From contig NZ_LMXN01000010.1 of assembly GCF_001442615.1 (NCBI RefSeq), forward strand, positions 164,065 through 228,064: a DNA stretch of 64,000 nt, given 5' to 3'. Position 1 is the first letter of the stretch. Each line of letters begins with the position of its first letter. The notes beneath the pieces are model-generated. The model searched no databases. It had not been told where the DNA came from and worked only from the letters and a program-made list of their open reading frames with translations. The stretch is from Algoriphagus resistens. Its GTDB lineage: Bacteria > Bacteroidota > Bacteroidia > Cytophagales > Cyclobacteriaceae. Shown here piece by piece: positions 34,940 through 44,300 of this stretch. A program made the translations under genes and the position numbers.

Positions 34940-35557
34940 ATGGACAGGATCCTCACTAAATATGAGAAATTATTCTCTGTCAGATTTACCCATAACGCTT
35001 TCCCGTTTTCTGCGTCCAATGGAAATCTGTTGACGCCTAACCTTAGCATACTTCCTGATTCTGTCACCTCGGCCCTCTTTAAAAAGAATGACATTCATTA
35101 CCGTTTGAGAAATGACATGTTACTCTGTTTTGTACGGGTGAAAAATGAGGAGGAGTCCCCCTATTTCCGACTTCCAAACCTTCTCACTGCCCGGTTTATT
35201 ATCAATTTATCCAGCTCCCTACAAAACCAGACTGAAGTAGCTACTAATCATGGCAAAGACACTATTTACCGGTTCCGTATCAATGTGCGCTCCTCTGCTG
35301 ATTCAATGAATTTAGCTGGCGCCACCTTGGGACCATTGCTTTCATTAGAACCCACCAAAGTATTTACTCCGGGCAATCCCGGAACCTGGACGACAGTTAA
35401 TGAAAAGCTATCTGGGCATTTTGGGGTCATCGATATAGTGACTGAAGGATCAAGTACGCATAGACTATATACCGATGTGTCTAACCAAATTTTATTTTAT
35501 ACAACAGCCAATGGTAATGAAGATGAACACCTGTTCACCATTCATTTAACTAATTAG
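34940..35557 (+). CDS. eCIS-associated protein, candidate cap adaptor
   Basis: A 205-residue protein without a family I can name from memory. It is beta-rich: RFTHNAFPFSASNG, LLCFVRVKNEEESPYF, TIYRFRINVRSSAD, HRLYTDVSNQILFYTTANG. Repeated phrases about positions in the sequence suggest a jelly-roll or immunoglobulin-like fold. It sits between the cap gene (2 bp upstream) and the sheath gene (30 bp downstream). The AlgoCIS particle of Algoriphagus machipongonensis has a cap adaptor encoded beside its cap gene. Position makes this protein the best candidate for that role, but the assignment is inferred, not seen. Confidence 0.5.
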   Translation: MDRILTKYEKLFSVRFTHNAFPFSASNGNLLTPNLSILPDSVTSALFKKNDIHYRLRNDMLLCFVRVKNEEESPYFRLPNLLTARFIINLSSSLQNQTEVATNHGKDTIYRFRINVRSSADSMNLAGATLGPLLSLEPTKVFTPGNPGTWTTVNEKLSGHFGVIDIVTEGSSTHRLYTDVSNQILFYTTANGNEDEHLFTIHLTN

Positions 35558-35587
35558 AGATAAAACTGCAACTAAAACATTATATCC

Positions 35588-36982
35588 ATGTCACAAATCA
35601 ATGAATCCGCAATCAAAACGCCGGGAGTCTATATCAATGAGATTCCACTTTTTCCACCTTCGGTGGCACAAGTCGAAACTGCCATCCCCGCATTTATAGG
35701 ATACACGAAGGATGCAACAAACGAGATCGGAGAGTCGCTGGAAAACATTCCGACAAAAATATTCTCCCTGAAAGAATATGAAACCTATTTCGGAAATGCT
35801 GAAAGCGAAGAAGGCATCAGTATATCTATAGTCAGGGAAACCTTGGCTTCAGATGCCACTATAACAGATCCTTCGGATTTTACCATGTATTACAATCTGC
35901 GGATGTATTTCATGAACGGAGGAGGACCCTGTTATATTATTTCTATTGGCAGTACCACAGCAACGCCTGATCCCTTAGCTTATGAAAATGGCTTGTTGGC
36001 CTGCGAAGCTGAAGATGAGCCTACCCTCATTGTTTTTCCGGATGCTGTCAATACCCTCGATGAAGGGGACTATTATACCCTGATTTCATTGGCGATAGAC
36101 AAATGTGCCCTTTTGCAGGATCGTTTCACGCTGCTGGATGTACATACTCCAGGAACTAACAATACCACAACTATCAGTGATTTCAGGTCTGCATTCACCA
36201 AAAATGACAGCCTTAATTATGCGGCAGTGTACTACCCTTTCCTCAAAACAACATTTGATTTTGAGTTCGATGAAGCTGATGTTGACGTAATAATAAATAC
36301 GGGAGGGGTAGATGCCGCTGCAGTTCCATTATCCACCTTACGAACCGGTGAAACTGCCATCTATAATGCCGGTATTGCAAAAATACGGGAGAAGTTAAGT
36401 CCAACACTTCCTCCTTCATCGGCCATGGCCGGAGTGTACGCCAAAGTCGATGCGTCAAGAGGGGTTTGGAAAGCACCTGCAAATGTTTCACTGAATGCAG
36501 TGTATGACCTTACTGCCAAAATCAGCGATGCTGAACAGGGAGGAATGAATATAGATCCTACCACAGGAAAGTCTGTAAATGCAATCAGAATGTTTCACGG
36601 TAAGGGCTTTTTGGTTTGGGGGGCCAGAACTTTGGCCGGGAATGATAATGAGTGGAGATATATCAACGTAAGGAGATTTTTCATCATGGTGGAAGAATCT
36701 TCCAAAAAAGCCACCATGCAGTTTGTCTTTGAGCCCAACGATGCGAATACCTGGGTAAAACTCAGGGCAATGCTAGAAAATTATTTGACCCTGTTGTGGA
36801 GGCAAGGGGCACTTGCGGGAGCAAAACCAGAACATGCATTCTATGTGAGGTGTGGCTTGGGCCAAACGATGACTGCCCAGGATATTCTTGAAGGGAGACT
36901 TATTGTCGAAATCGGTATGGCTGCAGTGCGTCCTGCTGAATTTATTATTCTTCGCTTCTCGCATAAAATGCAGGAATCATAA
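35588..36982 (+). CDS. Contractile sheath protein (Afp2/Pvc2 family)
   Basis: A 464-residue phage tail sheath-like protein. It opens with IKTPGVYINEIPLFPPS and AIPAFIGYT, the usual sheath N-terminus. The C-terminal domain holds GMNIDPTTGKSVNAIRMFHG, then FLVWGARTLAGNDNEWRYIN and VRRFFIMVEESSKK, the handshake region that links subunits. It polymerises around the tube and contracts to drive it out. Afp and PVC have two or three sheath paralogues. Only one is present here, at least in the visible cluster, so the sheath is homopolymeric or a partner is elsewhere. Confidence 0.95.
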   Translation: MSQINESAIKTPGVYINEIPLFPPSVAQVETAIPAFIGYTKDATNEIGESLENIPTKIFSLKEYETYFGNAESEEGISISIVRETLASDATITDPSDFTMYYNLRMYFMNGGGPCYIISIGSTTATPDPLAYENGLLACEAEDEPTLIVFPDAVNTLDEGDYYTLISLAIDKCALLQDRFTLLDVHTPGTNNTTTISDFRSAFTKNDSLNYAAVYYPFLKTTFDFEFDEADVDVIINTGGVDAAAVPLSTLRTGETAIYNAGIAKIREKLSPTLPPSSAMAGVYAKVDASRGVWKAPANVSLNAVYDLTAKISDAEQGGMNIDPTTGKSVNAIRMFHGKGFLVWGARTLAGNDNEWRYINVRRFFIMVEESSKKATMQFVFEPNDANTWVKLRAMLENYLTLLWRQGALAGAKPEHAFYVRCGLGQTMTAQDILEGRLIVEIGMAAVRPAEFIILRFSHKMQES

Positions 36983-37021
36983 CTGTTTTATTCAAGACAA
37001 GAACTTTAAACCAAAATCATC

Positions 37022-37453
37022 ATGGCTAATTATCCTCTTCCTAAGTTTCATTTTCAAGTTGAATGGGGTGGAACAAAAATCGGTTTCACCGAAGTGACAG
37101 GTCTGGAAGTATCCACCGAACCAATAGAATATCGTGATGGAGCGAGTCCGGAATATTCCAAAATAAAAATGCCAGGAATGCAGAGTTTTTCCAACATAAC
37201 ACTCAAACGGGGGACATTCAAAAGCGATAATGAATTTTACCAATGGTACAACACCGTGGCATTAAACACCATCGAAAGGCGAGATTTGATTATTTCACTT
37301 TTAGATGAATCCCATGCCCCAGTAGTCGTCTGGAAAGTAAAAAATGCCTGGCCGATCAAAGTGCAATCCACCGATTTGAATTCCACCGGAAATGAATCGG
37401 CAATCGAGACCATTGAGATTGCACATGAAGGACTCACTATTTCAAACGAATAA
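37022..37453 (+). CDS. Inner tube protein (gp19/Afp1 family)
   Basis: A 143-residue protein of the phage gp19-like tube family. The pattern is FHFQVEWGGTKIGFTEVTGL, then IEYRDGASPEYSKIKMPGM and ITLKRGTFKSDNEFYQWYN, with the C-terminal strand in AWPIKVQSTDLNSTGNESAI. These subunits stack as hexameric rings and form the hollow tube through which cargo passes. It is the main tube candidate, being next to the sheath gene and followed 3 bp later by a second gp19 paralogue. Confidence 0.93.
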   Translation: MANYPLPKFHFQVEWGGTKIGFTEVTGLEVSTEPIEYRDGASPEYSKIKMPGMQSFSNITLKRGTFKSDNEFYQWYNTVALNTIERRDLIISLLDESHAPVVVWKVKNAWPIKVQSTDLNSTGNESAIETIEIAHEGLTISNE

Positions 37454-37455
37454 CT

Positions 37456-37953
37456 ATGTTTTCATATCCGCCGGTAGGGTTCCATTTTTCAGTAGTCTTC
37501 CAGTTATTCCCACAAACTCCCAATGATTTCAGGTTTCAGGAAGTCAGTGGGTTAGATATGGAAATGCAAATGGAAACAATTATAGAAGGAGGCCAGAATC
37601 GCTTTGTGTGGGAATTGCCAGTCCGGGCAAAATACACTGATCTGATCCTTAAAAGAGGAATGTTTATAGGCTCCGGAATTTTGATGTGGTGTAAAAACGC
37701 CTTTGAAAATTTTGTGTTTGAACCTGTGAACATCATCATTAGTCTGTTGAATGAACAGCACATCCCCATACAGTCATGGTATGTGGTGAATGCAATTCCA
37801 AAAAAATGGTCTGTCTCCAGCTTCAACGCCGAACAGAATTCAATTGTCATAGAATCCATCACGCTGAGCTACCAATATTTCAACATCATCAGCTTAGACT
37901 CGGCAATTTCTATGGCAGGCAATATCAGTGCATCTGGAAGTATTGGAATTTAA
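37456..37953 (+). CDS. Second tube protein, likely tube initiator (Afp5/Pvc5 family)
   Basis: A 165-residue paralogue of the previous gene: FHFSVVFQLFPQTPNDFRFQ, EVSGLDMEMQMETIIEGGQN, LILKRGMFIGSGILMWCKN. It is longer at the C-terminus (YQYFNIISLDSAISMAGNIS...). Members of this group form the first ring above the baseplate and nucleate the tube. The gene order tube 1, tube 5, DUF5908 protein, LysM adaptor is the standard Afp order, which supports this role. Confidence 0.9.
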   Translation: MFSYPPVGFHFSVVFQLFPQTPNDFRFQEVSGLDMEMQMETIIEGGQNRFVWELPVRAKYTDLILKRGMFIGSGILMWCKNAFENFVFEPVNIIISLLNEQHIPIQSWYVVNAIPKKWSVSSFNAEQNSIVIESITLSYQYFNIISLDSAISMAGNISASGSIGI

Positions 37954-37965
37954 TCCCGTCACAAA

Positions 37966-38136
37966 ATGCCCATAGAAATACGAGAACTTCTGATAAAAGC
38001 CGCAATAGGAAATAGCACAAATGTGTCGAATGCGCAGAATGCAAACACTATGGACTTAGACCGGGTCAAAAAGGAAATTGTAAAAGAGGTCACTGAAAAT
38101 GTATTGAGAACAATTCAGTTAAAACTTGAAAGGTAA
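37966..38136 (+). CDS. Small eCIS protein, DUF5908 family (Afp6-like)
   Basis: A 56-residue open frame of which the opening is MPIEIRELLIKAAIGN. That opening is the hallmark of the DUF5908 family, found between the tube and LysM genes of eCIS loci. The rest is a charged amphipathic helix (DRVKKEIVKEVTENVLRTIQ). The TAA stop overlaps the ATG of the next gene (TAATG), which indicates translational coupling. The function in assembly is not established. It is shorter than the frame threshold used in many annotations and is easily missed. Confidence 0.85.
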   Translation: MPIEIRELLIKAAIGNSTNVSNAQNANTMDLDRVKKEIVKEVTENVLRTIQLKLER

Positions 38137-38852
38137 TGTTAGACCTAAGTCAAAAAGCCGAGAAATTATACGTGCAAGCTTATAGAGATGCAGCGTACCA
38201 AGACCAGGTTTCCGGAAATAAATTCGATGCGCTGATCAACCCGGCCACGTACAGTGCTACCTACAAATTTGAGTTTGATGAAACCCAGGCTCCGGGAACT
38301 TCTGGTACCAATATGAAATTCAACCGCATTCTTCCGGGTGATTTCAACTTTGATTTTTTGTTCGATGGTACCGGGGTAGTCAAAGACATGTCAGTCTTGA
38401 GCTTAGGCATTGCCAACCCATTTGAAAAACCCGCTACGGTCACTGATCAAATCGAAGCGTTCAAACGCAAAATAATAGACTACCAGTCTGAAAAACACCG
38501 TCCCTATTACCTGAAAATTCATTGGGGTGAGCTGCTTTTTAAAGGTGTGCTGAAACAGATGGATATAGAATACAAAGTATTTACCCCTGACGGCAAACCC
38601 ATCCGGGCAATCGCAAAATGCCAATTTGTTGAAAGTGTAGCCGATGTAGAACGGGCTGCCATAGAAAACAATGAGAGCCCCGACATTACCCATGAACGGG
38701 TTTTTAAAGGTTCAGATCGCCTGGATTTAATGACGGAAAAAATCTATGAAAAGAACAGCTATTACATCCAGGTCGCCGGGTTTAATTCCTTGGACAGTTT
38801 CAGGAATATCAATTCTGGATCAAAATTATATTTCCCTCCATTAGCTAAATAA
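38136..38852 (+). CDS. Tube-to-spike adaptor with LysM-like C-terminus (Afp7/Pvc7 family)
   Basis: A 238-residue protein. The N-terminal domain (about residues 1-170) has ALINPATYSATYKFEFDETQ and LKIHWGELLFKGVLKQMDI, the pattern of the contractile injection system tube-protein N-terminal family. The last 50 residues (LDLMTEKIYEKNSYYIQVAG, FNSLDSFRNINSGSKLYFPP) have the LysM-like pattern. These adaptors link the initiator ring to the spike. The start codon overlaps the previous stop. The gap to the spike gene is 9 bp. Confidence 0.9.
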   Translation: MLDLSQKAEKLYVQAYRDAAYQDQVSGNKFDALINPATYSATYKFEFDETQAPGTSGTNMKFNRILPGDFNFDFLFDGTGVVKDMSVLSLGIANPFEKPATVTDQIEAFKRKIIDYQSEKHRPYYLKIHWGELLFKGVLKQMDIEYKVFTPDGKPIRAIAKCQFVESVADVERAAIENNESPDITHERVFKGSDRLDLMTEKIYEKNSYYIQVAGFNSLDSFRNINSGSKLYFPPLAK

Positions 38853-38861
38853 CATAAACCC

Positions 38862-40631
38862 ATGATACCCACTGCAAACAGGGAATTAGTTACTTCAAAA
38901 ATCCTATTGGGAGATGGGCCCTTTGCTGTACCTGAACAGGTAGTGTCCGGACAGGTTCAGGTGCTGGAGATCAATGTTTATTCAGAACTGAATAAAATCC
39001 CCTATGCCACCATCAAATTAGCAGATGGCTCAGCCGCAGATTCAGATTTTGAAATCAGTAACAGGGGGGATTTTGCATTGGGAAAAAGTATAGAAATCCA
39101 ACTAGGCTACAATACTGATGACCAATCGGTTTTTAGAGGAATAGTAATCTGCAATTCCCACATCGTCCAAGGGAATAAGTCCATACTGCTTGTCACCTGC
39201 AAGCACGAAGCCGTAAAAATGACTGTTTCTCCAAAAAGCAGGCATTTTAACGAAATTACTGACAGTGAAGTAGTAGAGCAGATTCTTCAGGATAATGGAT
39301 TGTCAGAAATAGACATTCAAGCATTTGGAAACACCCAGGAACAACTACTCCAGGCAAATGTGACTGATTGGGATTTTATGATTGGAAGAATCGATACCAA
39401 CGGCATGGCCTGCCTGATTGACGGGTCTGAGCTCAAGGTGATAAAACCCGACCCTTCCCTTAATCCAGTCCTGGATTTGATATTCGGAACCAATATTCTT
39501 TCTTTCAGGGCAGACTCCGACATTCGTTCACAGGCTACGGCGGTGAAGGCCTTCTCATGGGATTATGCCAATCAAACGGTTCTAGAAGCAGAAGGTGCCA
39601 CGCTGGATTCTGCCTCACCAGGAAATATCCAAGGGTCAACACTGGCGGAAATCAACGGCCAGGAATTTGAGATCAGATCCTCAGGCAAGTTCTCTAATGA
39701 ATCTCTGCAATCACTGGCGGATGCCAAAAAAAACAAACAATCCCTCTCCAAAATCAAGGGAAAAATAGCTTTTGGCGGAAATGCCGATGTCAAACCGGGT
39801 GAATGGCTAAACTTGGCCGGTATCGGAGATCAATTTAACGGGAAGGCCTTTGTCAGTGCAGTCCAACATGAAGTGAGTCAGGGGAATTGGGTTACTGAAG
39901 CCGTATTGGGTTGGGAAGAAGATTTTTTCACTGAGAAATTCAACAGTTCCTCCATCAGCTCAGCTTCCGGCCAATATTCAAGGATACAAGGTCTTCATAT
40001 TGGAATTGTCACAGACATAATCGATCCCTTGGGAGAAGGTAGAGTCAAAGTCCGGCTGCCTTTGGTAAATCCAAATGATGCAGGGATTTTTGCCCGGGTT
40101 TCCACTTTAGATGCAGGCGATACCCGAGGTACATTTTTCCGTCCGGAAGTCGATGATGAGGTAATCGTAGGCTTTATCAATGATGACCCATCACAACCCG
40201 TAATTCTGGGGATGATCCACAGTAGTGCTAAACCTACGCCCTTTGAGCCAGAAAATAATAACGACAAAAAAGGTTATGTCTCCCGATCGGAAATAAAGAT
40301 CACTATTCATGATGGTGATAAAAGTATTGTTATAGAAACTCCCGGAGAAAGAAAATTCACATTAGATGATGCCGCCGGGATCATTCAGGTTGAAGATGCA
40401 ACCGGAAATAGGTTAACCATGGACGACAGCGGGATTGTATTGGATTCTCCAATGGAAATCAGTCTCAAAGCCGGTTCTAAAATAAGTTTTGCCGCGCCGG
40501 AAATTGCGCTTAAAGCTGATATGAAAATCAGTGCAGAAGCTTCTGCAGGGTTAAGCTTTAAAAGCAACGGAACCGCTGATTTCGAGGGGTCTTTAGTGAA
40601 TATCAAAGGGAGTCTTGTCAAAATAAATTAA
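38862..40631 (+). CDS. VgrG-like central spike protein (Afp8/Pvc8 family)
   Basis: A 589-residue spike protein. The N-terminal gp27-like part (about residues 1-370) contains GLSEIDIQAFGNTQEQLLQA and WDFMIGRIDTNGMACLIDG. An oligonucleotide-binding gp5-like fold follows at about 375-460 (GIVTDIIDPLGEGRVKVRL, FFRPEVDDEVIVGFINDD). The C-terminus is a trimeric beta-prism-like repeat region (ISLKAGSKISFAAPEIALKA, SAEASAGLSFKSNGT). It lacks an effector extension. It penetrates the target surface together with the PAAR tip encoded directly downstream. Confidence 0.93.
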   Translation: MIPTANRELVTSKILLGDGPFAVPEQVVSGQVQVLEINVYSELNKIPYATIKLADGSAADSDFEISNRGDFALGKSIEIQLGYNTDDQSVFRGIVICNSHIVQGNKSILLVTCKHEAVKMTVSPKSRHFNEITDSEVVEQILQDNGLSEIDIQAFGNTQEQLLQANVTDWDFMIGRIDTNGMACLIDGSELKVIKPDPSLNPVLDLIFGTNILSFRADSDIRSQATAVKAFSWDYANQTVLEAEGATLDSASPGNIQGSTLAEINGQEFEIRSSGKFSNESLQSLADAKKNKQSLSKIKGKIAFGGNADVKPGEWLNLAGIGDQFNGKAFVSAVQHEVSQGNWVTEAVLGWEEDFFTEKFNSSSISSASGQYSRIQGLHIGIVTDIIDPLGEGRVKVRLPLVNPNDAGIFARVSTLDAGDTRGTFFRPEVDDEVIVGFINDDPSQPVILGMIHSSAKPTPFEPENNNDKKGYVSRSEIKITIHDGDKSIVIETPGERKFTLDDAAGIIQVEDATGNRLTMDDSGIVLDSPMEISLKAGSKISFAAPEIALKADMKISAEASAGLSFKSNGTADFEGSLVNIKGSLVKIN

Positions 40632-40638
40632 ACGCAGA

Positions 40639-40932
40639 ATGCCTTTAGCCGCCAGAATAACAGACATGCATACCTGTCCAATGCTGACTCCGGGAGGAAC
40701 CCCTCATGTAGGAGGGCCTATCTTACCGGCTGGTGAACCCACGGTTTTGATCGGGGGATTGCCTGCAGCCAGATTAGGTGATTTAGCCAGTTGCGCAGGG
40801 CCACCAGATACTATTTTGACAGGCTCATCCTCGGTGATAATAGGAGGAATGCCCGCGGCTAGAATCGGTGATGCTACCGCACATGGAGGAGTAATCAGTA
40901 TTGGTTGTCCCACAGTAATTATCGGAGGATGA
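40639..40932 (+). CDS. PAAR-domain spike tip (Afp10/Pvc10 family)
   Basis: A 97-residue PAAR protein that starts MPLAARITDMHTCPMLTPGG. It has the repeated PAAR motif pieces: PTVLIGGLPAARLGD and SSVIIGGMPAARIGDATAHG. Three histidines and one cysteine that may bind the single metal ion are in the usual places (HTC, H in PHVGG, HGG). It caps the spike to a sharp point. It is 7 bp downstream of the spike gene and 4 bp before the gp25-like gene. Confidence 0.93.
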   Translation: MPLAARITDMHTCPMLTPGGTPHVGGPILPAGEPTVLIGGLPAARLGDLASCAGPPDTILTGSSSVIIGGMPAARIGDATAHGGVISIGCPTVIIGG

Positions 40933-40936
40933 AGCT

Positions 40937-41356
40937 ATGGAAAATTTGAACAGATCATTTTTGGGTAGCGGTTGGAGCTTCCCTCCTCAATTTGAAAGCC
41001 AAGGAGCCAAGACACATATGCTCCGGGATGAAGAAGACATTCAGAGCAGTCTGGAAATACTCCTTTCTACAAAAAGGGGAGAACGGATTATGCGTTCAGA
41101 TTACGGATGTGACTTACATGAACTGGTCTTTGAGCCTCTGACCACGACTTTCAAAACCTACATCGTTGACCTGATTAAAACCGCAATTGTATATCACGAA
41201 CCGCGCATCGAAGTAGAAAAGATTGAGCTTGATGATACAGGTGAACTGGAAGGAAGAATCCTACTATCACTCTCCTATAAGGTTAGGGCTACCAATTCAA
41301 GATTCAACTTTGTCTATCCATTTTATAAAACAGAAGGAAGTGAACTGAACCCATGA
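40937..41356 (+). CDS. gp25-like baseplate wedge protein (Afp9/Pvc9 family)
   Basis: A 139-residue protein with the GPW/gp25 pattern: DEEDIQSSLEILLSTKRGER, MRSDYGCDLHELVFEPLT and LLSLSYKVRATNSRFNFVYP. The EPR motif region (HEPRIEVEKIE) is the family core. It joins the baseplate to the sheath. In this cluster the PAAR gene precedes the gp25 gene, whereas in the Afp order the gp25 gene (9) comes first. The gap to the next gene is 3 bp. Confidence 0.9.
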   Translation: MENLNRSFLGSGWSFPPQFESQGAKTHMLRDEEDIQSSLEILLSTKRGERIMRSDYGCDLHELVFEPLTTTFKTYIVDLIKTAIVYHEPRIEVEKIELDDTGELEGRILLSLSYKVRATNSRFNFVYPFYKTEGSELNP

Positions 41357-41359
41357 GGT

Positions 41360-44300
41360 ATGGCCTGCAATGACAAAAATCCATTGACCAGAGAAGGTGT
41401 AGATAGACTGACAAGAAGACTCTCTGCACTCCCACCCACTTTCGCCAAAGTGGATGAGAGATCTATGGAAGACATTATCCTCTTTGCAAAAAAGTATGCC
41501 GCTTATCTCAAATACAAAAACGAAAACAATCAAGAGGAAGGTACGTGGGAGCCCTTAATGAAAATGGATATTTCCGCAATCCTCTCTGTTTTATTGGCCT
41601 TAGACCTTCTTCAACTTTCAGATTATTTAAAGCTGCTCCGCAAAAATACCAAACTTGCCGTTGCTGCCGGAAACGACGAAGAAGCAAGCCTGCACTTTAA
41701 ATTCTACTTTGACCTGATCTTTTCTTTGGTCTCGCTCATTGATGAACAATGTGGATTGCTGACCGGAGAAGCAGCATACCAAAACACAATTCAGTCCATC
41801 ATCCAGTCAAAATTAAACACCCCTTTTTCCAGATTGGCAAACTTTAAATCAGCTCATGTTGATCTATTTTCGGTTTCTGATCAAACGGACCCTAGTGCGC
41901 CTTTTGTTACCCAAAATTCACATGTCCCCCTTTCTTTAGACTTTTTTTCGATGACCTCCGAAAAGCTGAATATTACAATCCCCGGCATTACTGTCAGCGA
42001 AAAAATCAGTCATGTCATCAACCATAACCTTTTCAATAACCAGCTCACCGCATTTCTTGGAGGCATTTCTTCCATACTTATCAAAGCGCAGGATTTACTT
42101 GAGGCTTCATTGAACACCTATTCCAATCATGAACCGCATTACGGACTTTTTCTGGCATTTTTAAAACTATTCAAAGCAGCACAGGACAGTGTCAATGGCT
42201 TTACTAAACGACATTTAGACTTTTATTACAACGATGTCCTTAGACTTGAAAACAAACCACCCGTAGCGGATCAAGTTCATTTAACATTTGAACTACAAAA
42301 GCACATCCTCTGGCACCAACTCAAAAAAGGAACTCTTTTTAAAGGAGGAAAAGATCTCAATGGAAATGAAATGACTTACGGTCTTGTTGAGGATGTGATT
42401 TTCAATCAGGCTGAGGTCAGTGAAATAAAAGCTTTCCAGGTCCATAATCAAAGTCTGCTTGCCTTTCCACAAGTGAATAGCAAAGACGGCAAAGGAGAAA
42501 AATTTGAAGGAGATGACAAAAGTTGGTTTGCCTTTGGGGATCAAAAATCCGAGCCCACAAATGAGGCTGGATTCGCCATCGCATCCAACGTATTATTCCT
42601 AAAGGAAGGGGAACGGAAAATTTCAATTACTGTAATTTTTTCAAGTCCCCTGAAGTCCAAATCGGGATTTTCAGCTTTCGGATATCAAAAAAGCATCCCC
42701 TTTCAACTCTCGATTACCGGAGAGAAAGATTGGGTGATTAAAGAGGTGGATGCCCAGTTCACAGAAAATCAAAAAAGCCTGAGCCTGGAATTTTCCTTGG
42801 GAGTGGAGGAACCTTCCATTATTCCCTATTCCGAAAAAACCCATAAAAAGCAATTTGGTACGGCTTTGCCCCTGCTCATAGCAACGCTAGACCAAAAGTC
42901 CAGTACTGTCTGGTACACCGAACTGATGGATAATCCCATTAGCTCAATCAAGCTTTCAGTAGAGGTGATCGGAGTAAAGGACTTGGCACTCAGTAGTGAT
43001 GGAGGCTCAATAGATGCGTCTAAACCTTTCAAACCATTTGGTGATTTCCCAAAACTAAATGCTGGATTTTATATTGGTTCCAGGGAAATCTTTCAAAAAA
43101 AACTGGATTCTCTGAAGGTCAATTTCCCCATATCAGAAAATATCACCTGCCAATATTTGCATGGAAATGTCTGGGATTCCTATCCCAAGACCAAAGAAAA
43201 CAATTCCTATCTGATCGAGAAAAATCCGGATGGCCACTTATTGAAACCAACCAATATGGACTTTGGGGCCAATACTTTTTTACAGGCGACTTCTTTTGAA
43301 GGATTTTTTAGATTCAGGTTAAATACCTCACTTTATTCCCTTGCCAGCTATATGGCCGAAGTAAACAAGGCGCTGGACAAAGTAGTCATCAATTCCCAAC
43401 AAGGAGTAGTGACGGCCAGAGCCATTGAAAGAAAAGCTGCCTCTGCTCCGGAAGATTTTACGGCTAATACATCCATTGGAGCTGGAATCAACGGTCTAAG
43501 TGATATCAATGCACTAGCTGGATTGAGCACGGTATCCGGAAACTCTGTTCCCGTTCCCAAAGAGCTGATTTCCGAATCCTTTTCGATAGACTATTCAGCT
43601 TCCCAGATCATTCCTTTTGGAGCTGTTGATCCAAAAAACACCTTTTATCATGTGACTCCATTCGGCTATTTCCAGCCTGGGACTGATGGGAATTTATCAC
43701 TTATTCCTCGATTTGACCAAAGTGGAGAACTCTTACTAGGTATTGCCAAATCAGTACTTCCCAGCACAATTAATCTTCTTTTTCTCCTCGCTGAAGGAAG
43801 TTCCAATCCATTAAAAAACATGGAACAAGTCAATTGGTCCTACCTGGATGAAAAAGATCAATGGCAGTTTTTTGAATCAAACAACGTAATAGATGGAACT
43901 GTCAACCTGACTAGAACGGGTATAACCACACTAAGCTTTCCCAAAGAAGCGGCCAATTCCCATACAGCATTGACAACTGGTTTAATTTGGCTTCGGGTAT
44001 CGGTCGTTGACAATACAGATGCTGTCTGCAAAATCATTGAGATCAAGGCGCAGGCTGCTTTAGCAGAGTTAATTCAGGATGAATCCAAAGCCATAGAATT
44101 CAGATCAATTCTTCCTGCCGGGACAATAAGTAAACTGGTCCGATCTGATAGTGCTGTTAAGTCTATCTCGCAGCCTGCTGATTCCCTCGGCGGAAGGAGT
44201 CGGGAGAAGGACGAAGATTATTATCAGCGGGTAAGTGAAAGACTTAGACACAAGCAAAGAGCCATAACGATGTGGGATTATGAACACCTGATCCTGGAGG

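Noticed and set aside
36243..36564. Short minus-strand open frames inside the sheath gene
   Set aside because: They are shadows of a strongly supported structural gene and have no features of their own.
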